Assembly: GCA_038916785.1 (NCBI GenBank)
Contig: JBCLBO010000006.1
Span: 1 to 64,000 of the forward strand
Origin: VFKU01 sp038916785
GTDB lineage: Bacteria > Hydrogenedentota > Hydrogenedentia > Hydrogenedentales > GCA-2746185
Length of the DNA stretch: 64,000 nucleotides
Direction: 5' to 3'
In this document: positions 38,201 through 47,051 of the stretch, in pieces
Layout of the letters: every line of letters begins with the position of its first letter
Numbering within the stretch: the stretch's first letter is position 1
Translations under genes and position numbers: made by a program
The notes under the pieces: model-generated
The model's database searches: none
What the model was told of the DNA's origin: nothing
Seen by the model: only the letters and a program-made list of their open reading frames with translations

Positions 38201-38978
38201 GCCGGCCGACGGCGAGTATTGTGTGCGCGTGCGCGACGCGCTGGGCGACGGGGGCGAGCGCTACGCGTATCGGCTGATGTTGCGGGCGTACGAGCCGGAC
38301 TTCGACGTGGTGATGTCGCCGTACCGCGTGAATATTTCGCGCGGCAGCCGCCGGCCGATTGAAGTCCGGGTGCGGCGCAAGGACGGATTTGACGCGCCGG
38401 TGGCGGTCGCGCTGCAAGGCCTGCCGCAGGGATTCACGGCGGCGCCCGGCGTGATACTGGGCGACGACGATACCGTGAGGCTCGCGTTGGTCGCCGGGCC
38501 GGACGCGCAATCGACCGGCATGGACGCGACGTTCGTGATCACGGCGGAGGCGGAGTTGAACGGCCAGGCCGCGGTGCGCGAGACGCGGCTGGGCCCGATT
38601 ACGGTGAGCGAAGTGCCGGCCGACCTCAGCGTGTATAACGGCGAAGAGCGGCTCGCGATCGCTCCGGGGCAGTCCGGCTGGATCTCCGTGAAGCTCGGCC
38701 GTGCGAACGGGTTCAACAGCCGCGTGCCGATAGACGTGCTCAATCTGCCGTTTGGCGTGCGCGTGATGGACACGGGGCTGAACGGCATTCTCGTGCGGGA
38801 CGGCGAGTTCGACCGCAAGATGGAGATTTTCGTCGAGCCTTGGGTACAGCCGATGACGCGGGACATTTATGTCCAGGCGCGCATCGAGACGGTGTCGTCG
38901 GCGCAGCCGGTGTTCATCGGCGAGTCGATCGAACTGAGCATCGCGCCGCAGCCGGCGAAGATCGCGGGGAAGCCGTAG
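35208..38978 (+). CDS. Cytochrome (PSCyt1-like) / WD40 beta-propeller / PPC-domain protein
   Basis: A 1256-residue exported protein. After the signal peptide (ending near TGAAAGAE), a planctomycete cytochrome-type domain carries FQKRCAGCHFPD (CXXCH, about 43-51) and a possible axial Met in DPVMPPPEKFDEL (about residue 95). WD40 repeats follow (about 190-470), seen as VRALAFSPDGAFLAAGG, LDVAFSPDGTLLATSS, FAIAFSPDGALIASGG and later copies. The second half has Ig-like and pre-peptidase C-terminal (PPC) modules, with EAEPNDAADQAQ and EVEPNDSPEQAQ as markers. The ATG at 35208 follows a GTG at 35193 that is also in frame. It is the third gene of the operon, 72 bases downstream. Confidence 0.9.
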   Translation: MNRVSMIGSFVIAAGLITGAAAGAEPLVFEKDVFPIFQKRCAGCHFPDAEQLKAELNLSTGATALAGGKSGPSIVPGSSATSPMILSLHGSRDPVMPPPEKFDELPAEEIAIIARWIDDGAGFDESIVPVRAAVSPAPVGGAAPVRPAAITSSAWTAGTEPGRVLLAQGGLRTVQLISLDAQTGRGESAALLEGHADMVRALAFSPDGAFLAAGGGPASRQGEVVLWRVADRSRAWIKSAHKDAVLDVAFSPDGTLLATSSYDKTIVIWNSETGEPIRTLSNHVDAVFAIAFSPDGALIASGGGDRMVKIWDAKTGGLLTTISDSKDAVMALVFAPNGTRLAAAGADKIIRVWEMGAARFDQTAVSMGKLLRSSFAHNGAVLALCYSPDSATLYSTGEDRVIKAWDAELLTEKKTFEPQSDWVSAMALSPDGRLLAAGRFDATETIYAADTGEALSGNNPVSVAKAAAPEAETGRKKVTSLSVDPVIIEATVPPSIGGLNPSRLHRGGEIEIEIDAKNLDGAAPVVTHPGITATVIANEAMPPPDITLAAVRGTDADIFDNARPYKVKIKLSVPQDAATGYYELMFRTATGLTNAQGFTVIVAPDLVEAEPNDAADQAQSIEWPAVVSGQIVQPGDVDRYRFAARAGQEIVFAITDSEINAAMRLLDASGQAVAGPIAGGGEDAKRFGYRVAADGDYVLELSDKDLRGGLGYRLHAGAYPYVTRVWPLGVRAGALAKVEVDGFNLGVAPGLIDVTPPATATHETTLGLPIAGVEGSPIAIPSIAVAAYDEAMEVEPNDSPEQAQIVGFPFTVNGRIQPAGGAVQDSDVFRFTATQGQTVLIETMAARLGSPVDSVVEVLGADGAVLARGVIRCVAETFVTLANRDSKSSGIRLDSWRDLAIGDHVMIGSEIIQVDALPDYGDEDVGFKAYPSGQRYGVFGTTPEYHSVNQKAFKVEVLPPDASPAANGMPVFPLMWTNDDGFFGEGTAEGDSFLEFTAPADGEYCVRVRDALGDGGERYAYRLMLRAYEPDFDVVMSPYRVNISRGSRRPIEVRVRRKDGFDAPVAVALQGLPQGFTAAPGVILGDDDTVRLALVAGPDAQSTGMDATFVITAEAELNGQAAVRETRLGPITVSEVPADLSVYNGEERLAIAPGQSGWISVKLGRANGFNSRVPIDVLNLPFGVRVMDTGLNGILVRDGEFDRKMEIFVEPWVQPMTRDIYVQARIETVSSAQPVFIGESIELSIAPQPAKIAGKP

Positions 38979-39060
38979 GCGGTTGCGGGCTTAGGGTTTG
39001 TCTTGCTGGGTTTCGTGCTGGCCGACGGGGAGATTCTTCGCTCCGCTCAGAATGACAAAG
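38979..39060. repeat. TTTGTCATTCTGAGCGGAGCGAAGAATCTC repeat, minus orientation
   Basis: Read on the minus strand, 39060 to 39021 is CTTTGTCATTCTGAGCGG, then AGCGAAGAATCTCCCCGTCGG. It matches the element at 55966-56004 at all but two of about 39 positions. The motif belongs to a well-known intergenic repeat type found in many phyla. It abuts the broken end of the DedA remnant. Confidence 0.85.
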
Positions 39061-39265
39061 TGTAGCCGTCGGCCAACGCGGCGAAGGCCCGGACGATTTC
39101 GGAGGGTACGGGTGCGATCATGCACTCGAGCGCCATCATCAGGACCAGGCCGGGGTAGCCCAGCGTGGACATGACGGAAGTAATCCAATGCGCGATGTGT
39201 TCGACCAAAGCAACCTCCGGGCGCTCGTCAGCAGGCATAGCGAGAAACGCGCAGGAGAGTGGCAC
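39047..39265 (-). pseudogene. DedA-family membrane protein remnant (N-terminal fragment)
   Basis: A 72-residue frame whose middle reads ITSVMSTLGYPGLVLMM, then ALECMIAPVPSEIV. This is the hallmark first membrane helix and P-[IV]-PSE motif of DedA membrane proteins, which are about 200 residues long and act in lipid translocation and membrane homeostasis. The frame breaks off a dozen residues later, where the codons for GYTLSF come from the intergenic repeat. The rest of the protein is not present before the WD40 gene. I take it as a gene truncated by the repeat or by a deletion ending there. Confidence 0.7.
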
Positions 39266-39351
39266 TTCGGGCGCGCCCGGGCAAACCGCGAGACGTTGGG
39301 CCAGTGTCGGATATACTAGGTGCCCTTCAGGTTTTCTCGGAGACGTTGCGC

Positions 39352-42300
39352 ATGAATCGGTCGGGAGCCGCCGGGTATCTGCTGTGGGCCGCGTGCGCCC
39401 TGTGCGCGCCGGCGTTGCCTGCGGCCTACGCGGCGGGGGCGGGGCAGACGGTGGAGTTCAACCGGGACATCCGGCCGATCCTTTCGGACAACTGCTTTAA
39501 GTGCCACGGGCCGGACAAGCAGCGCTCGGGGTTGCGGCTGGACGTGGCCGATGTGCCCGTCGAGAAGAAGGCCATCGTCCCCGGGGAGCCGGAGAACAGC
39601 AACCTCATCAAGCGGGTGACGTCGAGCGATCCGGAGTTTCATATGCCGCCCCCGGATATTACGCCGCGACCCACGCCGGAACAGATCGAGACACTGCGGG
39701 CGTGGATTGCACAGGGCGCGAAGTACGAGCGGCACTGGGCCTTCAGTTCCGTGCCGCCGGCAGAGACGCCGGGCGTGGAGGACGGCGCGGGTTGGGTCCG
39801 CAATCCGATTGACGCGTTTGTACTGCGGCGTTTGCAGGCGGAAGGACTGGCGCCGCAACGTGAGGCGCCGCGCGAGCAGTTGCTGCGGCGCGTGACGCTC
39901 GACCTCACGGGACTTCCGCCATCGCTCGAGGAGATGACGGCAATTTCCGGCGACCGCTCGCGCGAGGCCTACGAGCGCGCGGTGGATCGGCTGCTGGCGT
40001 CGCCGGGTTACGGCGAGCACATGGCGTCGGGCTGGCTGGACCTCGCGCGCTACGCCGACACCTTCGGCTACCAGGACGACAAACCAAACAATGTCTGGCC
40101 GTGGCGCGATTGGGTGATCCGCGCGTTTAACGAAAACCTCCCGTACTCCGAGTTTGTGCGTTGGCAACTCGCCGGCGATCTGCTGCCGTCGCCGACGCAG
40201 GACCAGGTGCTGGCCACGGCGTTCAACCGCCTGCACCGTCAGACGAACGAGGGCGGGAGCATCAACGAGGAGTTCCTCGCGGAGTATGCCGCGGACCGCG
40301 TGAAGACTTTTGGCATGGCGTTTCTGGGGCTGACGGTTGAGTGCGCGCGGTGCCACGACCACAAGTTCGATCCGATCTCGCAGCGCGACTACTACTCGCT
40401 GACGGCGTTCTTCAACAACATAGACGAGTCGGGCATGTACTCGTTCTTCACGGATGTGACGGCGACGCCCGGCATGTTTCTCTACGCCCCCGGACAAGCG
40501 GAGGAGCATGCTCGCCTCAAGGAGGCGGTGCGGAAAGCCGAAGCGCGTGCTGCGCGCGTGCGCACGGAGGCGATCGCGCGGTACGGCAGCGCGGGGCAGG
40601 CGTCGAGCGCGATCGCGGCGCCCCGCGCCGTGGCGCATCTGGGACTCGAGTCGATAACTGAGAATAAGACTCCGAACGACGTTTCGCCTGAAACGCCGGC
40701 GTCGGTGAGCGGCGATGTGGTGCTCGTAACGGGGCGGAAGGGCATGGCCGCACGCTTCTCCGGCGAGAACTCGATCGCGATTGCCGAGAAGGTCGATTTT
40801 GAGCGGACGGATCCGTTTTCGATCGCGGTGTGGATTCGGCCCGGGGCGGGCACGGAGCGGATGGTGGTGCTTCATCACTCGGCCGCGTCGATGGACGCCG
40901 CGAGCCGCGGTTACGAGTTGATGCTCGATTCCGGAGCGGTGGTCTTCGGACTGAATCACTTCTGGCCCGGAAACGCTGTGCGCGTGCGGACGGCCGAGAC
41001 TGTGCCCGCGAATGATTGGACGCATGTCGCGGTGAGCTACGACGGGTCGAGCCGGGCCAGCGGGGTCCAGGTGTACATCAATGGCCGGGCCGCGCCGGTC
41101 GAGGTGATTCGCGACAATTTGTTCCAGACGATCCGCTACGAGCGGGGCGGCCCGTATTCATTGCAGATCGCCGCGCGGTTCCGCGATCCCGGATTCAAGG
41201 ACGGCGCGGTGGACGAACTCGGCGTGTTTGACGTTTGCCTGACGGCGTCCGAAGTCGCTGCGGTATACGCGGATAGCGAATCCGGCCTAGAGACATCCGG
41301 CGATCCTCTGGAGCACTACCTGCATCGGGCGGACGCTCCCTACATGCAGGCGCTTGCGGAGTTGCGCGCGGCGCGCGAGGCCGAGGCGAAGTTCACCGAT
41401 TCGCTCCAGGAAATCATGGCGATGCAGGACATGGCCAAAGCGCCGTCGGCGCGTGTGCTCGCGCGCGGCGCCTACGACGCGCCGCGCGACGAGGTCGGGC
41501 CTGACACGCCGGCGGGCATTTTGGCGTATCCGGCGGACTCTCCGCGCAACCGGCTGGGGCTGGCGGACTGGCTCCTGCGGCGGGACAACCCGCTGACGGC
41601 GCGCGTCGAGGTCAATCGCGTGTGGAAACAATTCTTCGGGCGCGGGATCGTGCCGACGCTCGAGGACTTCGGCAGCCAGGGGAGTCTGCCCGCGGACCAG
41701 GACCTGCTTGACTATCTGGCGGCGTGGTTTATAGACAACGGCTGGGACGTGAAGGCGTTGTGCCGGCTGATTGTTACATCGGCGGTGTATCGTCAGTCCT
41801 CGACGCCGGCGCCGGACCTGGTGACGCGCGATCCGGAGAACGTGCTGCTTGCGCGCGGGCCGCGGGCGCGGCTGACGGCGGAGGGGGTGCGCGACGCGGC
41901 GCTGGCCGCCAGCGGGCTACTCGTGCGCACGGTGGGCGGGCCGAGCGTGAAGCCGTATCAGCCGGGAGATTTGTGGAAGGACGCGAGCCAGATTTCGTAT
42001 CAACAAGATTCCGGTGAGGGACTGTACCGGCGCAGCCTGTATACGTATCTGAAACGGACTGTGCCGCCGCCGATGATGATGACCTTTGACGCGGCGGACC
42101 GCGAGACCTGCGTGGCCCGGCGCGAGACGACCACTACGCCGCTGCAGGCGCTCGTGCTGCTGAACGACGAGCAGTTTGTCGAGGCGTCGCGCGTATTGGC
42201 CGAGGGCGTGATGGCGGAGCACCGCCGGGAGAAGGGGGCCCTGGTCGAGGCTTTCCAGCGGCTGATCGGGCGCGAGCCGAAGGATCGCGAGTTGGAGATT

Positions 42301-42480
42301 CTGCGCACCGCGTATGCCGAGCAGCGGGAGATATTCGCGGCGAGCCCCAAAGACGCCGAAGCATACACGGAGACCGGTGAGCGGCCGGTCGCGGACACGA
42401 TGGATCGAGTCGATCTCGCCGCGATGACGGCGGTGGTCCAGCTGATCATGAACTACGACGAGTTCCAGGTGAAATCATGA
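39352..42480 (+). CDS. Planctomycete-type cytochrome / DUF1549 / LamG / DUF1553 protein
   Basis: A 1042-residue exported protein with a signal peptide ending near AAYAAG. It opens with VEFNRDIRPILSDNCFKCHG (CXXCH, about 30-49) and a possible axial Met in EFHMPPPDITPRP (about 101), the planctomycete cytochrome domain. The DUF1549 block follows, with LLRRVTLDLTGLPPS and ECARCHDHKFDPI (second CXXCH, about 338-344). A LamG/concanavalin-like beta-sandwich inserted at about 465-640 (PFSIAVWIRPG, DWTHVAVSYDG) is a carbohydrate-binding-like module. DUF1553 closes the protein (NPLTARVEVNRVWKQFFGRG). TATACT at 39312-39317 may be its -10 box. The following DUF1501 gene overlaps by ATGA. Confidence 0.92.
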   Translation: MNRSGAAGYLLWAACALCAPALPAAYAAGAGQTVEFNRDIRPILSDNCFKCHGPDKQRSGLRLDVADVPVEKKAIVPGEPENSNLIKRVTSSDPEFHMPPPDITPRPTPEQIETLRAWIAQGAKYERHWAFSSVPPAETPGVEDGAGWVRNPIDAFVLRRLQAEGLAPQREAPREQLLRRVTLDLTGLPPSLEEMTAISGDRSREAYERAVDRLLASPGYGEHMASGWLDLARYADTFGYQDDKPNNVWPWRDWVIRAFNENLPYSEFVRWQLAGDLLPSPTQDQVLATAFNRLHRQTNEGGSINEEFLAEYAADRVKTFGMAFLGLTVECARCHDHKFDPISQRDYYSLTAFFNNIDESGMYSFFTDVTATPGMFLYAPGQAEEHARLKEAVRKAEARAARVRTEAIARYGSAGQASSAIAAPRAVAHLGLESITENKTPNDVSPETPASVSGDVVLVTGRKGMAARFSGENSIAIAEKVDFERTDPFSIAVWIRPGAGTERMVVLHHSAASMDAASRGYELMLDSGAVVFGLNHFWPGNAVRVRTAETVPANDWTHVAVSYDGSSRASGVQVYINGRAAPVEVIRDNLFQTIRYERGGPYSLQIAARFRDPGFKDGAVDELGVFDVCLTASEVAAVYADSESGLETSGDPLEHYLHRADAPYMQALAELRAAREAEAKFTDSLQEIMAMQDMAKAPSARVLARGAYDAPRDEVGPDTPAGILAYPADSPRNRLGLADWLLRRDNPLTARVEVNRVWKQFFGRGIVPTLEDFGSQGSLPADQDLLDYLAAWFIDNGWDVKALCRLIVTSAVYRQSSTPAPDLVTRDPENVLLARGPRARLTAEGVRDAALAASGLLVRTVGGPSVKPYQPGDLWKDASQISYQQDSGEGLYRRSLYTYLKRTVPPPMMMTFDAADRETCVARRETTTTPLQALVLLNDEQFVEASRVLAEGVMAEHRREKGALVEAFQRLIGREPKDRELEILRTAYAEQREIFAASPKDAEAYTETGERPVADTMDRVDLAAMTAVVQLIMNYDEFQVKS

Positions 42481-43934
42481 CGCACCGCGACTGTTTGTGC
42501 ACCGGCGAGGCGCCGCTGAGCGGGCTGAGCCGCCGGCAATTTCTTGGGCGCTTTGGGATGGGGCTGGGCGCGATGGCGCTGGGCGACCTGATTCACGCGG
42601 ACACGCCGGTGATCGGCGCGGATGGCGACGCCTCGATCGGGCCGCAGTTCGCGCCGAAGGCGAAGCGGGTCATTTATCTGTTTCAGGGCGGCGGTCCTTC
42701 GCAGCTCGATCTCTTCGACTACAAACCGATGTTGAACCAGCGCAATGGCGAACAACTGCCGGAGTCCGTGCGCGGGCGCCAGCGGCTCACCGGGATGTCG
42801 GCGAACCAGGCGACGCTGCCGATGGCGGGCAGCCAGTTTACTTTCGTGCAGCACGGCGCGAGCGGGGCGTGGGTGAGCGACGCCTTACCGCACATCGCGG
42901 GGATCGCGGACGACCTCTGCTTCGTCAAGTCGCTGTACACCGAGGCGATCAATCACGATCCGGCGATCACGTTTTTTCAGACGGGATCGGAAATCGCGGG
43001 GCGTCCGTCGGTCGGCGCGTGGCTCAGCTACGGCCTCGGCAGTGAGAACGCGAACCTGCCCGCGTTCGTGGTAATGCTGACCAAGGGCGAGAGCGGGCAG
43101 CCGCTCTACTCGCGGCTGTGGGGCAGCGGGTTCCTGCCGTCGAACCACCAGGGCGTGCACTTTCGTTCGGGCGAGGACCCCGTGCTGTATCTCGGCAATC
43201 CCGCGGGCGTGTCGGAGGCGAGCCGGCGTTTGCTGCTCACGCGGTTGAACGAACTCGAAGAGGCGAACCGGTCCACGATCGGCGACTCCGCCGTGAACGG
43301 CCGCATTGCACAGTATGAGATGGCGTTTCGCATGCAGACCTCCGTGCCGGAGGTGACGGATCTTTCCGCTGAGCCCGATTCGATCTTCGAGGAATACGGT
43401 GCGGACTCGCGCACGCCGGGAACTTACGCGGCCAATTGCATCCTCGCGCGGCGGCTCGCGGAGCGCGGCGTGCGCTTCGTGCAGCTTTTTCATCGCGGCT
43501 GGGACCAGCACGGCGATTTGCCCGCGGGATTGCGCGAGCAATGCCGCGAGACGGACCAGGCGACGGCGGCGCTCGTGCGCGATCTGAAGCGGCGCGGGCT
43601 GCTCGACGAGACGCTGGTCGTGTGGGGCGGTGAATTTGGCCGGACGAGTTACTCGCAGGGCACGCTGACCGCGGACAACTACGGGCGCGATCACCATCCG
43701 CGGTGTTTTACGGCGTGGATGGCGGGCGGCGGCGTCAAACCGGGGATCAGCTACGGCGCGACGGACGACTTCGGGTACAACGTGGCGTCCAACGGCGTGC
43801 ACGTGCACGATTTCCATGCCACCATGCTGCGCCTGCTCGGCATCGACCATGAGCGACTGACCTATAAGTATCAGGGCCGGAGATTCCGGTTGACCGACGT
43901 GCATGGCAAGGTCGTAACTGATCTGCTCGCCTGA
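42477..43934 (+). CDS. DUF1501 protein (Tat-exported)
   Basis: A 485-residue DUF1501 protein with the twin-arginine signal SRRQFLGRFGMGLGAMALG at about residues 18-36. Conserved blocks match those of the protein at 31324-32697: FQGGGPSQLDLFDYKP, VWGGEFGRTSYSQG and the DHHPRCFTAW segment. It is about 30 residues longer than that paralogue, chiefly near the N-terminus. The ATG lies inside the end of the DUF1549/1553 gene, so the pair is co-translated. This operon has the reverse order of the first one, where DUF1501 is the leading gene. Confidence 0.92.
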   Translation: MTHRDCLCTGEAPLSGLSRRQFLGRFGMGLGAMALGDLIHADTPVIGADGDASIGPQFAPKAKRVIYLFQGGGPSQLDLFDYKPMLNQRNGEQLPESVRGRQRLTGMSANQATLPMAGSQFTFVQHGASGAWVSDALPHIAGIADDLCFVKSLYTEAINHDPAITFFQTGSEIAGRPSVGAWLSYGLGSENANLPAFVVMLTKGESGQPLYSRLWGSGFLPSNHQGVHFRSGEDPVLYLGNPAGVSEASRRLLLTRLNELEEANRSTIGDSAVNGRIAQYEMAFRMQTSVPEVTDLSAEPDSIFEEYGADSRTPGTYAANCILARRLAERGVRFVQLFHRGWDQHGDLPAGLREQCRETDQATAALVRDLKRRGLLDETLVVWGGEFGRTSYSQGTLTADNYGRDHHPRCFTAWMAGGGVKPGISYGATDDFGYNVASNGVHVHDFHATMLRLLGIDHERLTYKYQGRRFRLTDVHGKVVTDLLA

Positions 43935-44037
43935 ACCGTGCGCCTAAGCAGTTGCGGCCGTTGAACTTAGCGATCTAGGCGTGCCGCACAACCATCCGCG
44001 CGCCCGGCTTGTCCAAGATATATCGCTTGGGGTACCT

Positions 44038-44847
44038 ATGAACGTTGTCGAGGTCGAGGGACTGTCGGTGCGCTACGGCCGGCGCGTCGCCCTCGATGGC
44101 GTGAGCCTGACGCTGCCGCGCGGGGCGGCGGGACTGCTGGGCCCGAACGGCGCGGGCAAGAGCACGCTGATGAAGACGCTGCTTGGTTTCCTGCGCGCGG
44201 ATTCGGGGTGGGTGCGCGTGCTCGGCCACGAGATGCCCGCGCAGGCGCTCGAGGTGCGCCAGCGGATCGGATTCATGCCCGAGCGCGACCTGATGAGCCC
44301 GAAGGTGAGCGCGGTCTCGTTCCTGGTGTATTGCGGGCGGCTGCACGGCATGAGCCGGCCGGACGCGATGGAGCGCACGCACGCGGTGCTCAATTACGTA
44401 GGCGTCGGCGAGAGCCGGTACCGCAAGATGGAGACGTATTCGAAGGGGATGTGCCAGCGCGTGAAGTTCGCGCAGGCGATCATCCACGATCCGAAGTTGT
44501 TGTTGCTCGACGAGCCGACGAATGGGCTCGACCCTGCGGGCCGGATTGAGATGCTGGACCTCATCGCGGAACTCGTGCGAAAACGGGACATCGCGGTCGT
44601 GCTGTCTACGCACCTGCTGCCGGACGTCCAGCGCGTGTGCGACCATCTGGTGATCGTGAACCAGGGCCGCGTCGTGCGCAGCGGGACCCTCGAATCGCTC
44701 ACTGGGACGCGGGCAGGATCGAGCTACGCGTTCATGCGCGCGCGGCCGAGTTTACGCAGGCGATCGAGCACGACCCGGAGCTGCTCATTCTCGACGAGCC
44801 GATGTCCGGCCTGGATCCCGAGGGCCGCGAAGAAGTCTTCGAGGTGA
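44038..44847 (+). pseudogene. ABC-2-type exporter ATPase, frameshifted near its end
   Basis: The ATPase is complete to about residue 225: Walker A GPNGAGKSTL, signature-like YSKGMCQRVKFAQA (Y-S-K-G instead of LSGGQ), Walker B LLLLDEPTNGLD and the switch His in VLSTHLLPD. This 'YSKGM' signature is typical of exporters in the ABC-2 / GldA group. Near 44705 a one-base deletion shifts the frame. The other frame continues the expected C-terminal extension (DAGRIELRVHARAAEFTQ) and then, at about 44765, runs directly into the middle of a second ATPase. The start is ATG 44038. No permease is left between or after the ATPase parts. It may still yield a working domain, but as read it ends in 40 residues of wrong-frame sequence. 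Confidence 0.8.
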
Positions 44848-45045
44848 TCGGGCGGCTGGGCGCGGCCGGGCGGTGATCGTGTCGAGCCATGTGTTGTATG
44901 AGATCGAGCGCGTGACGGACAACATCCTGCTGATGCACGGCGGGTGCATCTTGGCGCAGGGACCGGTGCGGCACATCCGCGAACTCATCGACGAGCATCC
45001 ACATTCGGTGCGGATCGAGAGCCCGGAGGCGCCGCGCTGGCCTTC
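44753..45045 (+). pseudogene. C-terminal half of a second ABC-2-type ATPase, frameshifted
   Basis: In one frame the DNA encodes HDPELLILDEPMSGLDPEGR and EVFEVIGRLGAAGR up to a stop at 44874-44876. In the next frame (from 44873) it continues with VIVSSHVLYEIERVTDNILL and GPVRHIRELIDEHPHSVRIE. Together these are the Walker B, D-loop, switch His and C-terminal extension of an ABC-2-type ATPase, with its Walker A half and signature missing. One base appears lost at about 44872. The fragment stops at about 45040, where the DUF4097 signal peptide begins in a third frame. Confidence 0.8.
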
Positions 45046-45888
45046 GCAGTCGCGTTCGCCCTGCACGCCGGCGCCGAACCGGCGAAGGATAGCTACAAGG
45101 AAACGGTCGATCAGACCTTTGCCTTAACGGCTGGCGGCACGTTCACGATCGAGAATCGCAACGGGTCGATCGAGCTATCGACCTGGGACAAGGACGAAGT
45201 GCGGGTGGTCGCTGAAAAACAGATGAAGATCGGCGGCGGCTGGTCGCTGGCGCGCCTGATCGGACTCAAGCAATCCCCGATCGAGACCGACGCGGACGCA
45301 CAGGCCCTGTTCGCGCAGTTGGCCGTCGAGTTTTCCGGGGACGAGAAGGGCCGCACGGTGATGACCCGGTATCCCGAATCGCGAGACGTCAATTGCACGG
45401 TGTCGTATCGGATTACCGCGCCGCGAAAGACGAAGGTCGATCTCAACACGGTCAATGGGAGCATTCAGGTGCGTGGCGTCGAGGGAGAGGCGGCGGTGTC
45501 GACGACCTCCGGCTCGATCTCGATCGAGGACGTGATCGGCCGCGTACGCGCGGTGAGCACGAACGGGCGCGTAGAGCTTGAGGGCATCTCCGGCGCTATT
45601 ATCGCGAAAACGACAAACGGTTCTGTGTCGGCGAGTTTGTCCGGCGAGGCACATGTCGACGACGTCGAGATGCACAGCGTGAACGGCAGCGTGCGGCTGT
45701 ATGTGCCGGCAAACGCGGCGTTCTCGATCAAGGCGCGCACGGTGAACGGCTCGGTGAAGTGCGACCTACCGCTGGCGAGCGTGAGCGAGCAGACTCGGAA
45801 GCGGCTGGACGGCGTCGTCGGTTCGCAGGGCGCGCACGTGGAGATGAGCACGACCAACGGCAGCGTACAGATTGGGGCGGTGAGTTAA
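44944..45888 (+). CDS. DUF4097-type beta-helix/adhesin-like protein, 5' end lost
   Basis: From about 45035 the frame shows the hydrophobic end of a signal peptide (ALAFAVAFALHAGAEP) and then a right-handed beta-helix-like region with recurring motifs NRNGSIELSTW, TVNGSIQVRGV, STSGSISIEDV, TNGRVELEGI, TTNGSVSASL, SVNGSVRLYV and TVNGSVKCDL. These 'NGS-(I/V)' turns are characteristic of DUF4097. The start codon and the first part of the signal peptide are missing: the frame upstream (GTG 44944) merely reads through the ATPase remnant out of frame. Such genes often sit next to ABC-2 exporters, but the role is unknown. Expression would require translation from a non-native start. Confidence 0.65.
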   Translation: MHLGAGTGAAHPRTHRRASTFGADREPGGAALAFAVAFALHAGAEPAKDSYKETVDQTFALTAGGTFTIENRNGSIELSTWDKDEVRVVAEKQMKIGGGWSLARLIGLKQSPIETDADAQALFAQLAVEFSGDEKGRTVMTRYPESRDVNCTVSYRITAPRKTKVDLNTVNGSIQVRGVEGEAAVSTTSGSISIEDVIGRVRAVSTNGRVELEGISGAIIAKTTNGSVSASLSGEAHVDDVEMHSVNGSVRLYVPANAAFSIKARTVNGSVKCDLPLASVSEQTRKRLDGVVGSQGAHVEMSTTNGSVQIGAVS

Positions 45889-45931
45889 GCGTGGCGGAGT
45901 AGGTCACGCGCGCCCGTCCGTCAACGCGCGG

Positions 45932-46994
45932 GTGGTCGCGATTGGAGACTCCTTCACGTATGGGTGGGGTGTGGCGCTGGACGAGACCTGGGTAACGCTC
46001 GTAGGGGACGGCCTGCGCGCGGCGGGACACGACGTCGAAATGTTGAACCTGGGAATTCCGGGCGCCTGGCCGGGGCGCTACGCGGAGACGGCCGAAGACG
46101 CAGTGGCCGGTGCTCAAGCCGGATCTGATCGTCGTGGCGCTGTTGCAGGGGGACGATCTGCGGTAATGCGATCGCGTGCTCACACCCGATCCCGCGAATT
46201 CTCCGGGTGCGGCGATTCCCGCGGCCGGACCGATTAACACGAAGGCCGCGGGCGACACGGGGGAGCCGGGAATCGTCCGCTTCGTCAGGCACGATCTCTT
46301 TCCCAATCTGGCTGGTGTGTCCGCCGCGCGGCGGATTGCGATGTACAAGTATCTCGACGAGAAGTCCGAGAGGAAATGGAACTTCATCCAGAACGAATGG
46401 AAGAAGCAACACCGGACCTTCATCCATACCTTTAACGAATCGGAATTGGCCCGATTTCATACGCTGCCCGAACACCTCCAGCGCGCGTTCGAGAACGGCG
46501 ATCTCAATCCCATGAGTCTGTTGAATTTGATTCGCGGCGGCGGGATTCCGGGAGCGGACAAGGCGGGGCCGCCGCGGCTTTCGGATGAGTTCGACCTACA
46601 GTCGACGCTTATGCAGCAGCGCATCGCCATCTGCGCGGAGAACCTGGGGCGCATCAAGCGGGCGGCGGAGTCCTGCGGCGCAAAGGTGCTGGTTATTTCC
46701 GTGCCGGCGATGGGTTACGTTACGCCGACGGGCTGGACCCGCCTGTACGCGGATGCGGCGGATGAATCGAAGACACTGGAGAACGCGGAGTCGCTGGTGA
46801 CGACCGTGCCCGATGAGGCCGCGCGCATTGCGTGCGAGCGCGCCGGGGTCCCGTTCGCAGAAGTGACGGCGGCGTTTCGGGATAGGGCCAAGGGTCTGAA
46901 GTGTTTTTACGATTACGACACCCATTTTACGGTCTCGGGCAACCGCCTCTTCGCCGAACTCGTTGTGCCTGTCGTCGCGGATGCGATTGAGTAG
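45932..46994 (+). pseudogene. SGNH-hydrolase-like (AlgX/AlgJ-type) gene with frameshift and stop
   Basis: The first frame encodes VAIGDSFTYGWGVALDETW, holding the GDS nucleophile block, and continues to RYAETAE at about 46096. Then the frame slips by one base. The next frame reads TQWPVLKPDLIVVALLQGDD and LR, meets an in-frame TAA at 46164-46166, and continues with CDRVLTPDPANS to the natural end, including the DTHFTVSGN block with the catalytic Asp-x-x-His. The TAA could be a C-to-T change of a CAA glutamine codon. The N-terminal membrane or signal part normally seen before the GDS block is also absent. The whole would be an esterase or acyltransferase acting on a polysaccharide, now apparently inactive. 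Confidence 0.72.
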
Positions 46995-47051
46995 CGGTCC
47001 TCTTGGGGGTCACTGTACCGGATTTTTTGGCGCTTGCGCGGTACCGGCGAT

